Of a stretch of DNA of 64,000 bases, positions 23,191 through 34,079 are shown piece after piece. Source of the DNA: Sipunculus nudus (Eukaryota; Annelida; Sipuncula; Golfingiida; Sipunculidae). The stretch lies in the NCBI GenBank assembly GCA_026874595.1, contig CM049318.1, positions 1,375,241 to 1,439,240 on the forward strand, written 5' to 3'. Under the pieces are notes generated by a model. That model worked only from the letters and a program-made list of their open reading frames with translations. It was not told where the DNA came from and did no database searches. The first letter of the stretch is position 1, and each line of letters opens with the position of its first letter. Made by a program: the position numbers and the translations under genes.

Positions 23191-24340
23191 AAGTCTAAAG
23201 GGTTTTGCTCTGTAAATCCGCCATTTAAGCAAGTTTTGATAATCGTTCAGATTTCGCGACAATACGTTATACAAATAAACCTAAATGCAATAAAAAATTC
23301 GCCCATTAACATTATCATTTTTTTGTTTTCTCCATTTCAGCTCAACAGACAATGCTACTTACGAGGTGCTAAATGTATTGACGCAGGGCTCCCGTTGTAT
23401 AGTTAGCAGAGATCTAGAAGGGATTTTCTTGTTGCATTCGCAAAACAGACATGTCTATACCCCACATCTTGGTATAAATATGCGCCATATCAAAAGAATG
23501 GCGCTTACAGAAATCACATATTTCCAAAATATTTTATCTTGAAGATCAACCTTAATAAATTTTATTTGGAACACTGGTATATCAAATTGAAGCGAAAAAT
23601 ATGCAGTGCTTAAAAGTTATAGGGATTTTAAATTCCTAGATTTCTAGACTTTGAAATGGAGATCAATGTCAAGGTAACAGGTGTTCGAACTCGTCCGAGG
23701 ACTTTTTGTTAACAAATGTGTTACATTTGGTGAAAAAAATACAGTACTGCAAAAGTTATGATCCTTAAATTTTTCCTTAATTTCTGCAGATTTGACCTTG
23801 CAGATAAAGGTCAAGGTAACCCATTTCTGCACTCTTCAGATAAATTGCTAGAAATAACCTGTGTATAACCCTTTATTGAAAAATAATCACTCCTTCACAA
23901 GAAAGTCTATAGACGATGAACTATAACGTGCCTGTTATCACCTTCAAGATTCATGCCAAGGACACAAGTTTTCAAACTCATCCGCAAACTTGGCTGAAAC
24001 AACTTGTGTTTTAAATCTGAGGACATAATATGCATTATCCTCGATCAAGGCCAAGGTTACCATTTGGTCAAACTTATCCGAGATATTAGTGTTGGAAATT
24101 TAAAAAAAAAATATGTTGCGCTTCAAAAGTTATCACCATCACAATAAATCCGAAAGTGGAGGATCATTGACAACAACAGACGATGTGACCAAAAACAACA
24201 TATCATACAAAGTGGAGGAGGGGAAGGAGAAATCATATGTATTATTAATGTCATACTTAGATTTAGTTCATCAGGTGGGAGGACTGCTGACGGTCAGCAG
24301 GGCGGTTTGTGTGGGATAACTAGACCTTCAACTAAGATTT
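23191..24340 (+). repeat. Segment-family sequence (probable continuation of copy C) with AAGGTCAAGGTAAC-type repeats
   Basis: ATTGACGCAGGGCTCC with TTAGCAGAGATCTAGAAGG (23378-23420) matches 43751-43790 in copy A and 47880-47930 in copy B. The end GTGTGGGATAACTAGACCTT followed by AACTAAGATTT (24310-24340) matches 44111-44140. Between them, about 23500-24110 consists of diverged ~170-bp units carrying AAGGTCAAGGTAAC and AAAGTTAT, a style common in marine invertebrate repeats. Copy C stops matching near 17340 and resumes here, so about 5.8 kb, including IR arm A, separates the two parts. Confidence 0.65.
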
Positions 24341-25534
24341 GGTATGTCCAGATGTTTAGTTAAATACGAAATATCAATATGTATTATTATTATTACACTG
24401 TATGCAACAAAGAATATTCCAAATCAAAAGACAATACCAGACCATGCATTATTAAATGTCATTAAGACAAGGGTATTGTTATTTATTTGCAATTAGGTAA
24501 AAGTAAAAATGAATATCATTGCCTTGCATGTCAGAGTAATATTAGCCTGCCTGCGTCTTGTTTTTGTTTCGATTAAATATCCAACGCTCTATCTGGTTAT
24601 AAATGATTAAGGAAAATAAGCTAACTGCAGCAGCAATTTATGAATTGCAGTGTCTAGGCCATTGTAGTAAAGATTTCCAAGTACCAATTATGCCATTTGC
24701 CACAAAGCACATTCATTCTGTAAGCGGAATTGCCTGGAAATAGAACAAGGTGAACCCCACCCTGCTAGGTCTAAAGTGAAAGGTTTAAAGCGTATTTGCT
24801 CTACGCAACTTATTCTTCAGAACAGATAGTGAAACATTTATATATAATGTTTGTCCAACCGGGCGTAGAAAACCTTTCTGAGCTAAAAATAATAATAATA
24901 AATTTGTCCGCAACTGACAGGTTATAGATTTGTGACATGGCATGTAAAAGTAAATTATATTAATTATTAATACAAACCTATTGACAACATATGTTGTATG
25001 AATTTCATGTTTACCCAAAACATATTTCAATGTTATAAATAGTCCATAGTAAATAAATATATATATCATTTCGAAACAGTTCGTCATAGGAAAGATGTAA
25101 AATTATCCCTTAACAGAAAAACCGTTTTCCGCTGTTTGTCTCCAGGTTTTATACTGTTTTTTTTTTTTTTTTTTACACCGTTGTGCTTCCGATTATGTTC
25201 AGCACTATGACTTGCCAGATTAAAGGATGCTTGTTTTTATTAAGAGCCATTGTGACTCTCTTAAATTAGAGAATCTACAACCAGCACTGGCCGGCTGTCG
25301 GCGAGGAAAGCACTTTAAGGCGATATGAGGATGCAGATATTTTCGTCATTCCTGATAAAGCCTCAAGACTTACAAGTACGCTGTCTTTCGACATAAACCA
25401 GACCAGTCGTTAGCTTTTTACTATACTTTCTGAAAAAAATGAGCGAAAAAAGTTCCGTTTTAACTCAGAATATTGGTATATCTCTCCGTTTGTTTGTTGC
25501 ATTTCTGACCGCATGATTACAAATATGGCTCGCA
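24341..25534. other. No recognisable feature
   Basis: AT-rich, with a poly-T run at 25158-25175. No coding or repeat structure recognised. Confidence 0.4.
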
Positions 25535-25794
25535 CGGGTCACTGGACGCAGCCAACTTGTACGCGATACAGGAAATGACTCGTTACCAAAGTGATGGCGT
25601 TTCAGTTTGGGTCGTGACTTCACATGTATTTTTTTTTTGTTAATTCATAATTCGTAGACTAATGTTAAAATTATAGGATGTTTTCCACAATATGAATGCA
25701 ACATGTTGAAAGACAACTGCGATGCATTCCTCGATATGACTTGTATCACGACTCAAGTTAGGCTTACCAGGTAGAAGTTGGCTGTGTCCAGTAA
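25535..25794. mobile_element. Small TIR element (MITE-like)
   Basis: GTCACTGGACGCAGCCAACT at the left and the reverse complement of AGTTGGCTGTGTCCAGTAAC at the right form a ~20-bp inverted repeat with two mismatches, about 260 bp apart. Further weak inverted similarity (GTCGTGACTT / ATCACGACTC) lies inside. No clear target duplication. Confidence 0.6.
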
Positions 25795-26136
25795 CACAGA
25801 CTCTCTAATGTCAGAGAACCGGAATGGCGCTTCTTCTTATTCTGTGAAACAAATATAGTTCACAAGGAAAGGCCTCCTGATCTAGGCATAAAAAAGTAAC
25901 ATAACCTTACATTCTCTATTTGCCAATGAGGCTCAAACATTCACGAAGACGTTTCCAGCCAGCTTAGGACATAACGGCGATGATACGTTTATCGAACGTG
26001 TCCTAGAAAAGCTTTAACCAGACGAACAGTCCCATTCTAGGCCCGGGATGCCGCTGCATCCAACCTATTAAATATTTACTGTTTCTTGAATAATTCATGA
26101 AAACCAAAGTGCCTTAGAAATGTGCAGTATACACGC

Positions 26137-26140
<4 letters not shown>
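25795..26140. other. No recognisable feature
   Basis: Spacer without identifiable structure. Confidence 0.4.

Positions 26141-26202
<62 letters not shown>
26141..26202. repeat. (TC)n(AC)n microsatellite
   Basis: About 25 TC followed by about 6 AC dinucleotides. Confidence 0.97.
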
Positions 26203-27166
26203 GTGTTAGCGTGGTATGGTGTGCGCGCATTTACAAGTCCTAATGCGGGCTTTTCAAAAGTCCTTATGTGGCGTATGAAATATTTCCAGGTTAACCAGTT
26301 AATAGGGGTTACTACTCCAGAACATAAGATGGTTAATTTATCCTTGGCGCATCATATTATAAAAGTATTATTGTTGTGGCTTAACATAAGGCTTGCTAAA
26401 CAAGCGCGATACATATAAACCAATGAAACTGCATTTGCCATGTCAACGATTTTTTTGTTGGTGTAAGCATAGTATGAGCCCTGCGAAGGTCGGAATTTAG
26501 AGCACACTAGGCACACAAACCAAGCCTTCAGCCCGCAACCGCCCCACCCAGAAAAGACTTAATCGACCCGCATCCGCCCCGCACATTTACCTTTCAGCCC
26601 GCACCACCCCGCACTTCTAAAAAATTATGATTTGTTTCAAATATTGTTAATGAATGACTATCTTTTGTGAGTAGATATTGTTATCACCTTTTGCTGATAT
26701 TATGACTTTTCTAGTTTTTTCACTGGTAAACACACAAACAAAAAAATACTGCCATATAAGTTGAAATGTTAGCAACTGAGACACGTTTATCACATATTAC
26801 CTGTTGTCGCCTTTAAATATTTAAGGTAATTTTAAATTCAATATGGTCAAATATTTTAACTAACAACATAATTAAACCGACTGATGACTCCGATGCACAT
26901 GGTTGTATTTTAAAATATATAAAACAAAACTCGAGAATAAAGGAATCTATTTCTGTTAAGTATATATGACAGAGCTGCACTGGTCACCAGCTGCATGGTT
27001 GAGGACAGTATCGGCTCACAACAATTCACACATTTTATTTGACAAAGAGGGGAATCCTGTTTCGTGATGCAACTTATTAGCTGAAAGGGGGAAGTGTATG
27101 GAACTACAAGCCTGGGTCATGGTTGTGTACACAGATTAAAGTTATATCACTCATCCCTTAATTAGA
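26203..27166. other. No gene; degenerate CCCGCA/CCGCCCC stretch
   Basis: A GC-rich patch at 26520-26620 repeats AGCCCGCA and CCGCCCC. Otherwise AT-rich, with nothing recognised. Confidence 0.4.
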
Positions 27167-27960
27167 CTTGGGAAATCCTATAAGTGTTTTATGACGGGGG
27201 TGTTAAAGGTCCCTTTAATTGACTTCATGTAATTTTTACCGTAGAATCCAATAAGCTCAGGGGCCCTTTCGTAGTTTGCATATTTAATGAGATAATTTGC
27301 ATATTTGTTTAACTTGGAAGAAATTAATAAATAATAAAGAAATAAATTCAGAATTTGACAGGAGAATGACAGAGTATTGTTTATTTGGAACAAATAATTC
27401 AACTTTTATTACATATAACATAAGTTTATTTAAAATTTGGGTTTAAGATGAAAAGAGCGAATAAATTATGCAAATTAGGCAAATTTTCAAGTTTATTATG
27501 TGTTTAAATGTTTCTCCTGAAAAGAACATAACAAAAGATAAATGATTGATGCTTTTATTAAGTCAACATTAATATGTTTTATTATCATCATTTTGTAAAG
27601 GTAATTTACACATATACATTATTTTATCAACTAATTTGTATATGTATGTAGGTATATGTTCAACATGAAAATCAATACATTTTGAAAATATTAAATGTAT
27701 GTCATCAGTTGGCTTCTATTCAGTGTGAATTAAATTGTACGTCTACTTGTGTAGGTGCCATGTTGTAAGTTATCTTCCCCTCCAATGGTCCCATGGAAAC
27801 GTAATTAGTTAATTTGCATATATAATGAGGGACGGGTAAAATCATTATTCTCGGATTTATGTGTGTAAAATAAGCAAGTAGCACATACATTCATGGGTTT
27901 CTGATGTCAAGGGACTCATTTTTGTCCCCCGCTCCGCGGATGCGGCGGACATTGTTTTGG

Positions 27961-28002
<42 letters not shown>

Positions 28003-28365
28003 CCGTCCGTCAAGTTTCGTTTCCGTGCGATGACTTTCCTAAATATTATCCGATTTCATCCAAATTTGGGTCAGTGATTGCTCTCATGCATACCTTGGTT
28101 TGGATTTGTTTTGAAGTGTCTGGCTTATGTCCGTCGGTCTGTCTGTCACTCTGTCAGTTTGTCAGGTTTTCGTTTGTCTTAGTTGCCATGTTGTAAGTAA
28201 TCGTAATTAGTTAATTTGCATTTATAATGAGGGACGGGTTAAATCATGATTCTCGGATTTATGTGTGTAAAATAAGCAAGTAGCACATACATTCATGGGT
28301 TTCTGATGTCAAGAAACTCATTATTGTCCCCCGCTCCGCGGATGCGGCGGACATTGTTTTGGATT

Positions 28366-28396
<31 letters not shown>

Positions 28397-29190
28397 CCGT
28401 CCGTCAAGTTTCGTTCCCGTGCGATGACTTTCCTTAATATTATCCGATTTCATCCAAATTTGGGTCAGTGATTGCTCTCATGCATACCTTGGTTTGGATT
28501 TGTTTTGAAGTGTCTGGCTTATGTCCGTCGGTCTGTCTGTCACTCTGTCAGTTTGTCAGGTTTTCGTTTGTCTTAGTTGCCATGTTGTAAGTAATCGTAA
28601 TTAGTTAATTTGCATTTATAATGAGGGACGGGTTAAATCATGATTCTCGGATTTATGTGTGTAAAATAAGCAAGTAGCACATACATTCATGGGTTTCTGA
28701 TGTCAAGAAACTCATTATTGTCCCCCGCTCCGCGGATGCGTGGGACATTGTTTTGGGTCTGTCTGTCAAGCTGTCTGTCTGTCTGTCTCTCTGTCCGTCC
28801 GTCAGGTTTTCGTTTCCCTGCTATAACTTTCCTAAATATTAGCCGATTTCATTCAAATTTTGGTCAGTGATTGCTCTCATGCATACCCTGGTTTGGATTT
28901 GTTTTGGAGTCTCTGGCTTCTGTCTGTCTGTCTGTCACTCTGTCTGTCCGTCCTTTATAAAGCATGAAAAACACCAAGATCCAAAAGCGGGGGACATTAA
29001 TTCCACGAATTTGCTTGTTACCTGTTAGAATGCAATTTGTTACGTTTTAAATATACTTTTGCGCAAATACAAGGAAATATTTAATTACCGAACATATGCA
29101 TTTGTGGGAATTAGCGGAAATAAAGAATAACCCATATTCTGTTCTCCTGGTTTTGGTTAAAAGAGAAATTTATTCCTATTCAATGTGAAT
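27167..29190 (+). repeat. Left member (B) of a second inverted pair; pair at 31328-32213
   Basis: Starts AATCCTATAAGTGTTTTATG near 27174 and is reverse-complement-similar to 32213-31328 across GGGGCCC, TTTGCATATTTAATGA, the GAAAAGAACAT block, GAATTAAATTGTACGTCTAC and CATTCATGGGTTTCTGATGT. Similarity resumes after an insertion with AATATACTTTTGCGCAAATA and TTCTCCTGGTTTT (about 29050-29160). The interruption at 27923-28996 is a TIR element absent from the 31-32 kb partner. Member 29190-29390 is a diverged direct copy of 27715-27910. Confidence 0.85.
27923..28996 (+). mobile_element. TIR/microsatellite element (TGTCCCCCGCT ends), tandemly triplicated with its flank
   Basis: The ends TGTCCCCCGCT (27923) and AGCGGGGGACA (28986-28996) are inverted. 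The interior starts with a GC-rich CCGCGGATGCGGCGGACATT, then a (TCTG)n/(TCCG)n microsatellite. The left terminus recurs at 28325 and 28719 (spacings 402 and 394), and each repeat includes about 140-150 bp of the adjacent B flank. Only the last copy reaches the right terminus. Small elements with such microsatellite cores are common in bivalves (recalled, not checked). Confidence 0.85.
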
Positions 29191-29544
29191 AAAATTGTTT
29201 GTTTACTTTCGAGGTGACATGTTGGAACTGTTCTCCCCACCCCCCAAATGAATACATTATTAGCTAGTTTGTATATATGGTGAGTGAGGTGATTGAAACA
29301 TGATTACCATAGTTTTTCGTTTAAAATAAGCAAACGGATATGCATGCAGATGTCTTCACTAACCACACAACTAATATTCTTACAAAAAAAGAAGAACTGA
29401 AATGTACGTCTTATTAGCATTTGTTTTATTTAATGGCATATATGGAAGAGTTAAAAACTATATTTAAAGACATCAAAGACAAGACAATGAGAGCTAGCGC
29501 AAAATGTAATGAAACATCAGCTGTTAGACTGGCCCAGTCAATTA
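29191..29544. other. Diverged direct repeat of the B flank, then unassigned sequence
   Basis: 29195-29390 resembles 27715-27910 (GTGAATAAAATTGTTTGTTT, AAAATAAGCAA, GATGTC). The rest is unassigned up to the inner end of arm A'. Confidence 0.6.
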
Positions 29545-29813
29545 AATGGCTCTTACACAGAAATCAAACGTTCTCTCACTGTGCTACCTCGCGGCAACTT
29601 ACATAACTAATTACTACTCTCTGACCCTCTTATTTCATCGACTGGTAAACTTGGGCCGTTCCGGACAGTCAGCGCCACACATCACCGCCTCGCTGCACTA
29701 AGGTCTTTCCCAGTGACGTAAGAAGTATTTATACATGTAGTGGTCTTGCCGAGAATCTTTTTCAAAACCAACATGGTTAATTCAGTAACCTGCTATTGTG
29801 GGCTTCCAGCTTG

Positions 29814-29865
<52 letters not shown>

Positions 29866-30630
29866 CCATTTAATCAATCTTAATATTTTTTGGGTCCTCG
29901 CCTATTTGAGTACGCCGAGACTTTTAACACTATATATAACCCTCAGCCTCAGTGAGTCAGTGTGTCACCGTTTATCAGATCATCGCTTTTCAAAGCGGTC
30001 CGGTTTAAAAATGTGTCTCTAGCTCAGCCAATCAGCGTGAGTTATTCAGGTCCACACGCCACGAACGCAGTCAAACTGTAATTCATGTACCGGCATGTAC
30101 CGGCTGACTGAAACGATCACGACGTTCAGCGTGTTGGTAACTTAACAGTGGCAAGAGTTTCATGTGTAACTTGAACACTATTAAACAAATACACAGTACA
30201 AAATCGATGCGACATTGTCTACAATGCACTTAAATTTGGCCCATGGACCGTTCGTTCGGACAGCAGATATATATCATAGGACACGAAGGTCCATGTACTG
30301 ACTTTCTGAAAACATGCAAGATTTCAGTGCGAATGTTACCAGGCGGGTTGAGCTGTCTATTGCCGATGGGACGCTGTTAGCGTCCTCATAGCAACGATGC
30401 CATTCACAGGAGGCCAGGCGGCCTGATATGCAAATGCGAGGGAATCGTCAGGAGCCTTGTGACGCCCTAATATGCAAATATCAGGGATTCACCCTACGGA
30501 CTTTACAGGGCTTTAGTGATAAGAGCTAGAACTGAGTTATGTCTGTCGGTACATGGAATCACGTTTCATTTTAAGCATTTTAGCAGTAAACATCAATACA
30601 CTAGGCAGGGCTAATCAGGCAGGGCTAATC
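29545..30630 (-). repeat. Right arm (A') of the ~1.05-kb inverted repeat; pair at 21548-22590
   Basis: Reverse complement of 21548-22590. It differs by a ~36-bp insertion near 29745-29785 (CTTGCCGAGAATCTTTTTCA area) and a duplicated terminus: AGGCAGGGCTAATC occurs at 30603 and again at 30617, whereas the left arm has it once. Its AT microsatellite (29815-29863) is shorter than the one in the left arm. Confidence 0.9.
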
Positions 30631-30787
30631 AGGTGTCAGCTTGATGAGGAGATGATTTTGAGAAGTAACAGAGGTTTTAACACGAATACACGGTGTCAGG
30701 ATTTTAATATAGGTGAGGTATCAGGCAAAGCACATTTCCTTTGTGTCGCGTAGATGACGATAAAACATCCTTGACAAACTTAAATAT

Positions 30788-31278
30788 TTATTGACCGTCA
30801 CTTTCAATTTGACCGCTATCAGAATCACTACCACTTTTGTCCGAAAGAGATTCATTAGCATCATCCTCCCCGGATTTCTGCTCTTCTCCTAACTGTTCCT
30901 TTCACAGACAGGGGGCAGTTGTGTGCACTGATACCATAAAGATTTTTTTTCTGTTTTTCTATTTACATCTGTCCTGGAGGAAATGTAATCAATATTTTGT
31001 GACAGACATTGATACCAGATGTATGCCTGGAGATCAGCACGTTTCAAATGCCCTTTAGTGCTGCTTGGGCCAGGCAGCAATGCAAAACTAGAGTTGGCTT
31101 TCTGTTGTTCATACATGGGTAATCTTGTTTCAACAAAGAGCAGTGCAGAAATCTTGGGAGGATGATAATGACTTGTTTTTTTGTTGTTGTTGTTCTTGGT
31201 TGTTTCTTTCTGTGGTTTGGCTACTGGCCTTTTATGAAAGACAACAGTTTTGTGCTCAAATTTGTCAGTTGAAAACAA
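30788..31278 (-). pseudogene. Unidentified minus-strand coding remnant with acidic Ser-rich C-terminus, frameshifted
   Basis: Minus-strand frame 31278-30889 (129 codons) contains LKRADLQAYIWYQCLSQN. Its stop at 30889 overlaps a second minus-strand frame reading GEEQKSGEDDANESLSDK and then SGSDSDSGQIESDGQ, ending in a TAA at 30788-30790. A one-position frame change joins a plausible body to a typical acidic Ser/Asp C-terminal tail, so this may be the last exon of a broken gene or transposase. It lies between inverted repeats A' and B'. No domain recognised; coding status uncertain. Confidence 0.35.
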
Positions 31279-31327
31279 AGATATAATTCAGCTTGCTTCC
31301 TTGCTTAAATTAAACGAACAGTTTATA

Positions 31328-32213
31328 GGTATAAATTTCTCTTATAACAAAAACCAGGAGAACATAATATGGACTACTCTTTATTTCCGCTGATTCCCCA
31401 CCAGTACATATGTTCTGTAATTTAATGTTTCTTTATATTTGCGCAAATGTATATTTAAAAAAATAACAAATTGCCTTTAACATGTAAAAATGAGTTCCTT
31501 GACATCAGAAATCCATGAATGTATGTGCTGCTTGCTTATTTTACAAACATGAATGCAATAATCATGATTTAACCCATCCCTCATTTTATATGAAAATTAC
31601 GTATTTAACGGAAAGATTACCTACAACATGGCGCCTACACAAGTAGACGTACAATTTAATTCACACTGAATAGAAGCCAACTAATGATATCTATTTCATA
31701 TTTAAAAATGTATGGATTTTCATGTTGAGCAAATACCTACATATATATGCAAATTATTTGATAAAAATAATGTATATGTGTAAATTAACTTTATAAATGA
31801 TGATAATAAAATATATTAAGGTTGGGTCAATAAAAGCATCATTCATTTTTTTTTGTAATGTTCTTTTCAAGAGAAAACATTTAAATACGCAATAACTTGA
31901 AAATTTGCCTAATTTGCATAATTTATTCGCTTTATTTATCTAAAACCTTAATTTTGAATAAACTTATGTAATATGTGATAAAAGTTAAATAATTCGTTCC
32001 CAATAAACAATACTCTGTTATTCTCCTGCCATGTTCTGAATTTATTACTTTATTATTTATTAATTTCCGTTAATTTATTCATATATGCAAATTATATCAT
32101 TAAATATGCAAAATATGGAAGGGCCCCTGGGCTCATTTAATTCTAGGAAAAAATTACATAAGATCCAGTGAGGGGACCTTTGACAACCCCGTCATAAAAC
32201 ACTTATAGGATTC
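31328..32213 (-). repeat. Right member (B') of the second inverted pair
   Basis: Reverse complement of B without the TGTCCCCC element, so it shows the uninterrupted state: GTAAAAATGAGTTCCTTGAC runs straight through the place where the left copy is interrupted. It ends CACTTATAGGATTCCCCC, directly abutting the 63-bp array. Confidence 0.85.
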
Positions 32214-32215
32214 CC

Positions 32216-32531
32216 CCGTCTAAATAGGATCCGCTCGGCAGACTTACCTGGTCGGGTAGCTGCTCTTTCGCTGTTATGCCGTCTAAATAGGATCCGCTCG
32301 GCAGACTTACCTGGTCGGGTAGCTGCTCTTTCGCTGTTATGCCGTCTAAATAGGATCCGCTCGGCAGACTTACCTGGTCGGGTAGCTGCTCTTTCGCTGT
32401 TATGCCGTCTAAATAGGATCCGCTCGGCAGACTTACTGGTCGGGTAGCTGCTCTTTCGCTGTTATGCCGTCTAAATAGGATCCGCTCGGCAGACTTACCT
32501 GGTCGGGTAGCTGCTCTTTCGCTGTTATGCA
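32216..32531. repeat. 63-bp minisatellite, 5 near-identical copies
   Basis: The unit contains CGTCTAAATAGGATCCGCTC, then GGCAGACTTACCTGGTCGGG and TAGCTGCTCTTTCGCTGTTA. Copies start at 32218, 32281, 32344, 32407 and 32469; one copy has lost a single C. The 63-bp unit is divisible by three and open on the minus strand, which explains the 115-codon frame there. Confidence 0.97.
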
Positions 32532-33181
32532 GTGCTGAGGGACATGGCATTGGGACATGGCGTTGCCACTACCTTTATGGCGAGTTTGTCGGGTCGGGTC
32601 CATATATGATGAGTGTAGTAAATTTGCCTTTTAGGTGTACTTAATTGAAATGTTCACTGGACCCAGGACAATATTGAAAATCAGCATATTGTACTTAATA
32701 GGCCATCCTGGAAAAATATCTTTAAAATAAATAAATGAATAAATAAATATCAAGATGGTAACAAAGCCAAATGCAGTCCATTCAGTGGCTATTATAAGGT
32801 CATAGTAAATGAAGCTGGTTCTCTACCCTCATACATGTTAAGTGATATGTCAGACTCGCCACACGTATATGGTTACAGTGCTGAACAGTCTAAATAAACA
32901 ACACTTTGGTAAGGGGTATTTGTACAATATCATGACCAATGGTCCACAGATGAATCCGTCTCAAAATTCAGAGAATGTGTATTTCACAAGTGCAACAGAA
33001 TTTCAGAAAAGAGAACAACTGAAGGAACATGAACACACCTGTGCATTACATTTGAACAGACTTTAGTCAAAATTCTCTCAGTGAAATCGATTACAAATAC
33101 AATTACTTTTTAAATTAATCGATTACAATTACAATAACTTTTGTATTTTAAGAAAAATAAACGATTACAGTTACAATAACT
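32532..33181. other. No gene; ATTACAATTACAATAACTT-rich stretch at the end
   Basis: 33085-33181 has diverged repeats of CGATTACAATTACAATAACT, a pattern seen near ends of some DNA transposons. I found no partner. Confidence 0.45.
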
Positions 33182-33616
33182 TGTTACGGAACCTAATAAT
33201 AACAGATCGCGTAATCGTGACGTGGATAAATTTTGTTACGAATATAAAAAATATCAAATTCTGTAATACTAGGCAGCGTGAAATGTCTAGGGGAATGAAT
33301 AAAGAAGTATTGTTTTTGTTAAAAAATAATTATAATTTATTCTTAGAACGATCCTAACAATACAATACACAAAATCAATACAATTACACAGTATTTAAAA
33401 CATAACAATAAGAAAAATGTACATTACCAAAGTCCGGATCCTAGGCTTTGATTCCCGGATATCACAACTGTCACAGCCCAACAAGAGTCCTGTAACACAA
33501 GTAATCCACGTAAACAGTTCAAATAAATCTTCTCTGTGAATAGTCCGATTAAATCTCAAAGACAGTCTGTTGTAATAAAAAAAAATGGAGTTCTGATATT
33601 AATCCCAAAGGCAAAC
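33182..33616 (-). mobile_element. 3' LTR (partial) of the minus-strand gypsy-type element
   Basis: Begins (plus strand) TGTTACGGAACCTAATAATA and matches the 35093 and 1102 LTRs through CTAGGCAGCGTGAAATGTCT, the CAATACAATTACACAGTA area, and CAAAGGCAAACTGGAG near 33606-33621. There it breaks off against pol sequence, so the 5' part of this LTR and the end of pol were removed by one deletion. Confidence 0.85.
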
Positions 33617-34075
33617 TGGAGATTCTGCCGGCAGATGTTTCTCCCAAGTGTCGCTGTACACGATGAGGTCATCAATATATGCGTCGCAGCCCTGAATGTC
33701 CTTGACAACCATCTTGGTGACCGAGTTAAGTTTTTGATAATCGGTGCACATACGGTTACTTCCATCAGGTTTTGGCTCAAGAATACATGGTGAACTCCAA
33801 TTACTGTTACTAGATTCAATAAAATCATTTTCCAGCAAATACTGAACCTCATCTTTCAGACATTTTTGCTTTTCTAGATTCAGTTCATAAGGATGCTGCT
33901 TGACTGCGCTTGCCTCGCCAACATATGTTAGTTCGCGTTTGAATGTCACTAAACGAATGTCTATGATTCTGCAGCAGGTTCTTGAGGTCTTGTTGTTGTG
34001 CGGTAAGGTCTGACAGTTTGGCATCCAGGTTGTTAAGAACGTTTGAGTTTTTTTAGTGGTACTGTTCCACACTAA
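33617..34075 (-). pseudogene. Reverse transcriptase fragment of a Ty3/gypsy-type element with internal deletion
   Basis: On the minus strand a 157-codon frame shows the start of the gypsy reverse transcriptase: KQHPYELNLEKQKCLKDEV, then FIESSNSNWSSPCILEPKPD and MCTDYQKLNSVTK (about 33900 down to 33725). This is followed almost at once by KDIQGCDAYIDDLIVYSD. The YIDD box is the catalytic palm motif C. The stretch normally separating it from the TDYRKLN block, including the first catalytic aspartate, is missing, so an in-frame deletion removed most of the fingers/palm. After YIDD the frame ends in LTR sequence. RNase H, integrase and protease are absent. Non-functional. Confidence 0.9.
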
Positions 34076-34079
34076 ATGT

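Noticed and set aside
32203-32550. 115-codon minus-strand frame with RHNSERAATRP-type repeats
   Set aside because: Five copies of a 63-bp minisatellite explain it entirely.
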